Source: Burkholderiales bacterium UBA2647 (GTDB lineage: Bacteria > Pseudomonadota > Gammaproteobacteria > Burkholderiales > Burkholderiaceae_E). From it: 8,324 bases of DNA. Every line of letters starts with the position of its first letter. The stretch's first letter is position 1. The notes under the pieces were generated by a model. That model was given only the letters and a program-made list of their open reading frames with translations, was not told the origin of the DNA and did no database searches. Shown here one piece after another: positions 6,900 to 8,324 of this stretch. The stretch lies in the NCBI GenBank assembly GCA_002359635.1, contig DENJ01000006.1:1-8324 (forward strand), in the 5' to 3' direction. Made by a program: the position numbers and the translations under genes.

Positions 6900-8153
6900 T
6901 CAAATGAGGCGCCTTAGCGCCCTCAAGGGTGCTGTAATCCGCCATGACAAGGTTTGCCTCAACGCCTGCATTTCGGACTTCAATGCAGCTTGTTCCGATT
7001 CACGCTGAAGGATCTGGCTTTTGAGCCAATCAATCGCCTCTTGGGAGGCGTCATGTTGTTTACGCCAAGTGTCGATGTCTGATTCGCGGGCCATCAAGCT
7101 TTTGCCCTGGTCTTGGACGACGGATTCCAACCAGCGAACCGCTTGTTGAGACGCGTCAAATTGGGTATAGATCGAGTGAAGGTTATCAGGCCAACCTGGG
7201 ACATAAAACCCTGGTGAGGCTTGCACATCGGCGGGTCGTTGCGCAATAATCAATGCAAAGTCGTGCGCAAATACCTGATGCCTGAGTCCCCAATCCTCAA
7301 TGGCAAAGAGGGTGGCTAGCATTGATTCTGTCTCTTCGCATTCCTCAACAAAGTTCATACCGATATGATCGAAGAAACCATGAAGCAGGTTTCCTCCGTA
7401 GCCCTTGATCGTGGTAATTGCAAATTCTGCAGACAACAGATGCAAGATGTCAGCCGAGCGCACGGCTTCGCTTGGGTCGACGGCAACGACCTCTTCGGCC
7501 GTGGGAGGTCGGTAGCTTCGCCGAAGGCCGCCGTCGGAGGTCTTGATCCAGCGCTCGGGAAGACTTGAAAGAAGGGCGTGAATGATTGCGGTTTGATGCG
7601 GAGGCCACTGAAAACGGTTCGGGCCGATGTACTCGTTGAGGACGAACAAGCCACCGGGTTTCAGGGCTTGATGGACTTGTTTGAAGATCCGCTCCAACTC
7701 AGAAAAGTGGTGAGCCGACATCGGACAGAAAATCACATCGTAGGCATGTTCGGGCAGACAAATTCTGTTGATGTCTGACACTGTGTAGCGGATATCGGCA
7801 GAGTCCAATCCTTCCAAAGCCGCAATGGCCATGTTCACCGCTTGCGAAGCAATATCGACGCCTTCGAATTGCCTTGCAAATCCAATCCGGTGCAGGCCTC
7901 GTTCGAGTTCACCGGATCCGCATCCCAGCGTTAAGCTGCGCTCCAGTGGAAGTGACTGACCCGTGGCAAGGATCCGCTTTGCAAACCACTCATACATGCC
8001 GATTGCCGGATCACCCGAAACAAGTTGATTGATTCTTCGCTGGACCGCAGGGACCTCAAACCAGTTTCGGCCCATGCCGATGGCAGCCACACCCGCCTGC
8101 TCGCCCCAATGGGCTGCAGTTTTGCGAAGTAGTGGCGACATATCCTCGGACAA
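6900..8153 (-). CDS. class I SAM methyltransferase with coiled-coil tail
   Basis: 417 aa from TTG 8153, or 413 from ATG 8141. Residues about 70-305 form a class I SAM-dependent methyltransferase: motif I LTLGCGSGELERGL (74-87), acidic residue D100 in FEGVDIASQAV, D127 in the next loop, YDVIFCPMSAHHF (138-150) and LKPGGLFVLNEYIGPNRFQW (164-183). The tail (about 330-400) is a predicted coiled coil with two related blocks, QFDASQQAVRWLES (331-344) and QHDASQEAIDWLKS (366-379). The end, LSWRITAPLRALRRL (402-416), is a motif I recall from the tails of many bacterial surface-glycan enzymes. It probably methylates a sugar or related acceptor; substrate unknown. The TTG has GGGA eight bases upstream; the ATG has GAGGA only two bases away. 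No earlier start exists before the in-frame TGA upstream, apart from the TTG. It is probably first in a - strand unit with the small protein gene. Confidence 0.93.
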   Translation of the reverse strand: MSEDMSPLLRKTAAHWGEQAGVAAIGMGRNWFEVPAVQRRINQLVSGDPAIGMYEWFAKRILATGQSLPLERSLTLGCGSGELERGLHRIGFARQFEGVDIASQAVNMAIAALEGLDSADIRYTVSDINRICLPEHAYDVIFCPMSAHHFSELERIFKQVHQALKPGGLFVLNEYIGPNRFQWPPHQTAIIHALLSSLPERWIKTSDGGLRRSYRPPTAEEVVAVDPSEAVRSADILHLLSAEFAITTIKGYGGNLLHGFFDHIGMNFVEECEETESMLATLFAIEDWGLRHQVFAHDFALIIAQRPADVQASPGFYVPGWPDNLHSIYTQFDASQQAVRWLESVVQDQGKSLMARESDIDTWRKQHDASQEAIDWLKSQILQRESEQAALKSEMQALRQTLSWRITAPLRALRRLI

Positions 8154-8324
8154 GGTGTTGATCCCAGGGAAGCAGGCGTTAACAAATTTAACTCAGGCCT
8201 GGACTATATCGTGGCGATGCGAAGATCGTGGGGCTTTCTGTCAGACCGCCTGGACCGATGTCAATCAAGCCAAGCTGTCGTAAACTTCGTTTTATATGCT
8301 GGAACGAGATATTTTCATCTGGAC
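8154..8324. other. non-coding region upstream of the - strand methyltransferase
   Basis: No gene is supported. It should contain the promoter of the - strand methyltransferase, but the best -10-like element (TATAAA on the - strand, 8296-8291) lacks a good -35 partner. A + strand ATG at 8296 stays open to the window edge for only nine full codons and has no Shine-Dalgarno, so it cannot be called as a gene. Confidence 0.5.

Noticed and set aside
8296..8324. ATG at 8296 opening a possible gene off the right edge
   Set aside because: Only nine full codons are visible, with no Shine-Dalgarno and no recognisable protein.

Overview
The window looks like part of a surface-glycan or glycoconjugate biosynthesis locus from a Gram-negative bacterium, most likely a betaproteobacterium close to Burkholderiales. 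That placement is inference. It rests on the moderate GC content (roughly mid-50s by eye), a type I secreted RTX metalloprotease whose C-terminal tail resembles tails I remember from Burkholderiales RTX proteins, and a small protein that looks like the DUF6447 family. There are no rRNA, tRNA, CRISPR, insertion-sequence or integrase signals. Six protein-coding genes fill almost all of the sequence.

Layout. Bases 1-291 hold no supportable gene, only a few short dyad symmetries. A GT-B glycosyltransferase (family 4 type, 292-2049, +) with an unusual C-terminal extension follows. Its last 20 bp overlap the 3' end of an antisense gene for an M10 (serralysin-like) RTX metalloprotease (2030-3730, -). 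Head-to-head with the protease, with essentially no spacer, starts a two-gene + strand unit. Its first gene is a methyltransferase-glycosyltransferase fusion (about 3757-5592). Its second is a GlcNAc-type glycosyltransferase (5589-6569), joined to the first by a 4-bp GTGA stop/start overlap. On the - strand, converging on that unit, a SAM methyltransferase with a coiled-coil tail (6900-8153) is followed by a small DUF6447-like protein (6620-6841). The last 170 bp contain no gene I can support.

How the parts may work together. Three glycosyltransferase domains and two methyltransferase domains in 8 kb fit assembly and methyl decoration of an extracellular polysaccharide, O-antigen-like chain or glycoprotein glycan. 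The substrates cannot be read from the sequence. The protease would be exported by a type I secretion system, whose genes are not in the window, and would act outside the cell. Its position, packed antiparallel between two glycan genes with no spacer on either side, is the most unusual structural feature. Other points are the methyltransferase-glycosyltransferase fusion, the winged-helix-like tail on the first glycosyltransferase, and the bacterial use of the GlcNAc-transferase fold best known from eukaryotic Skp1 glycosylation.
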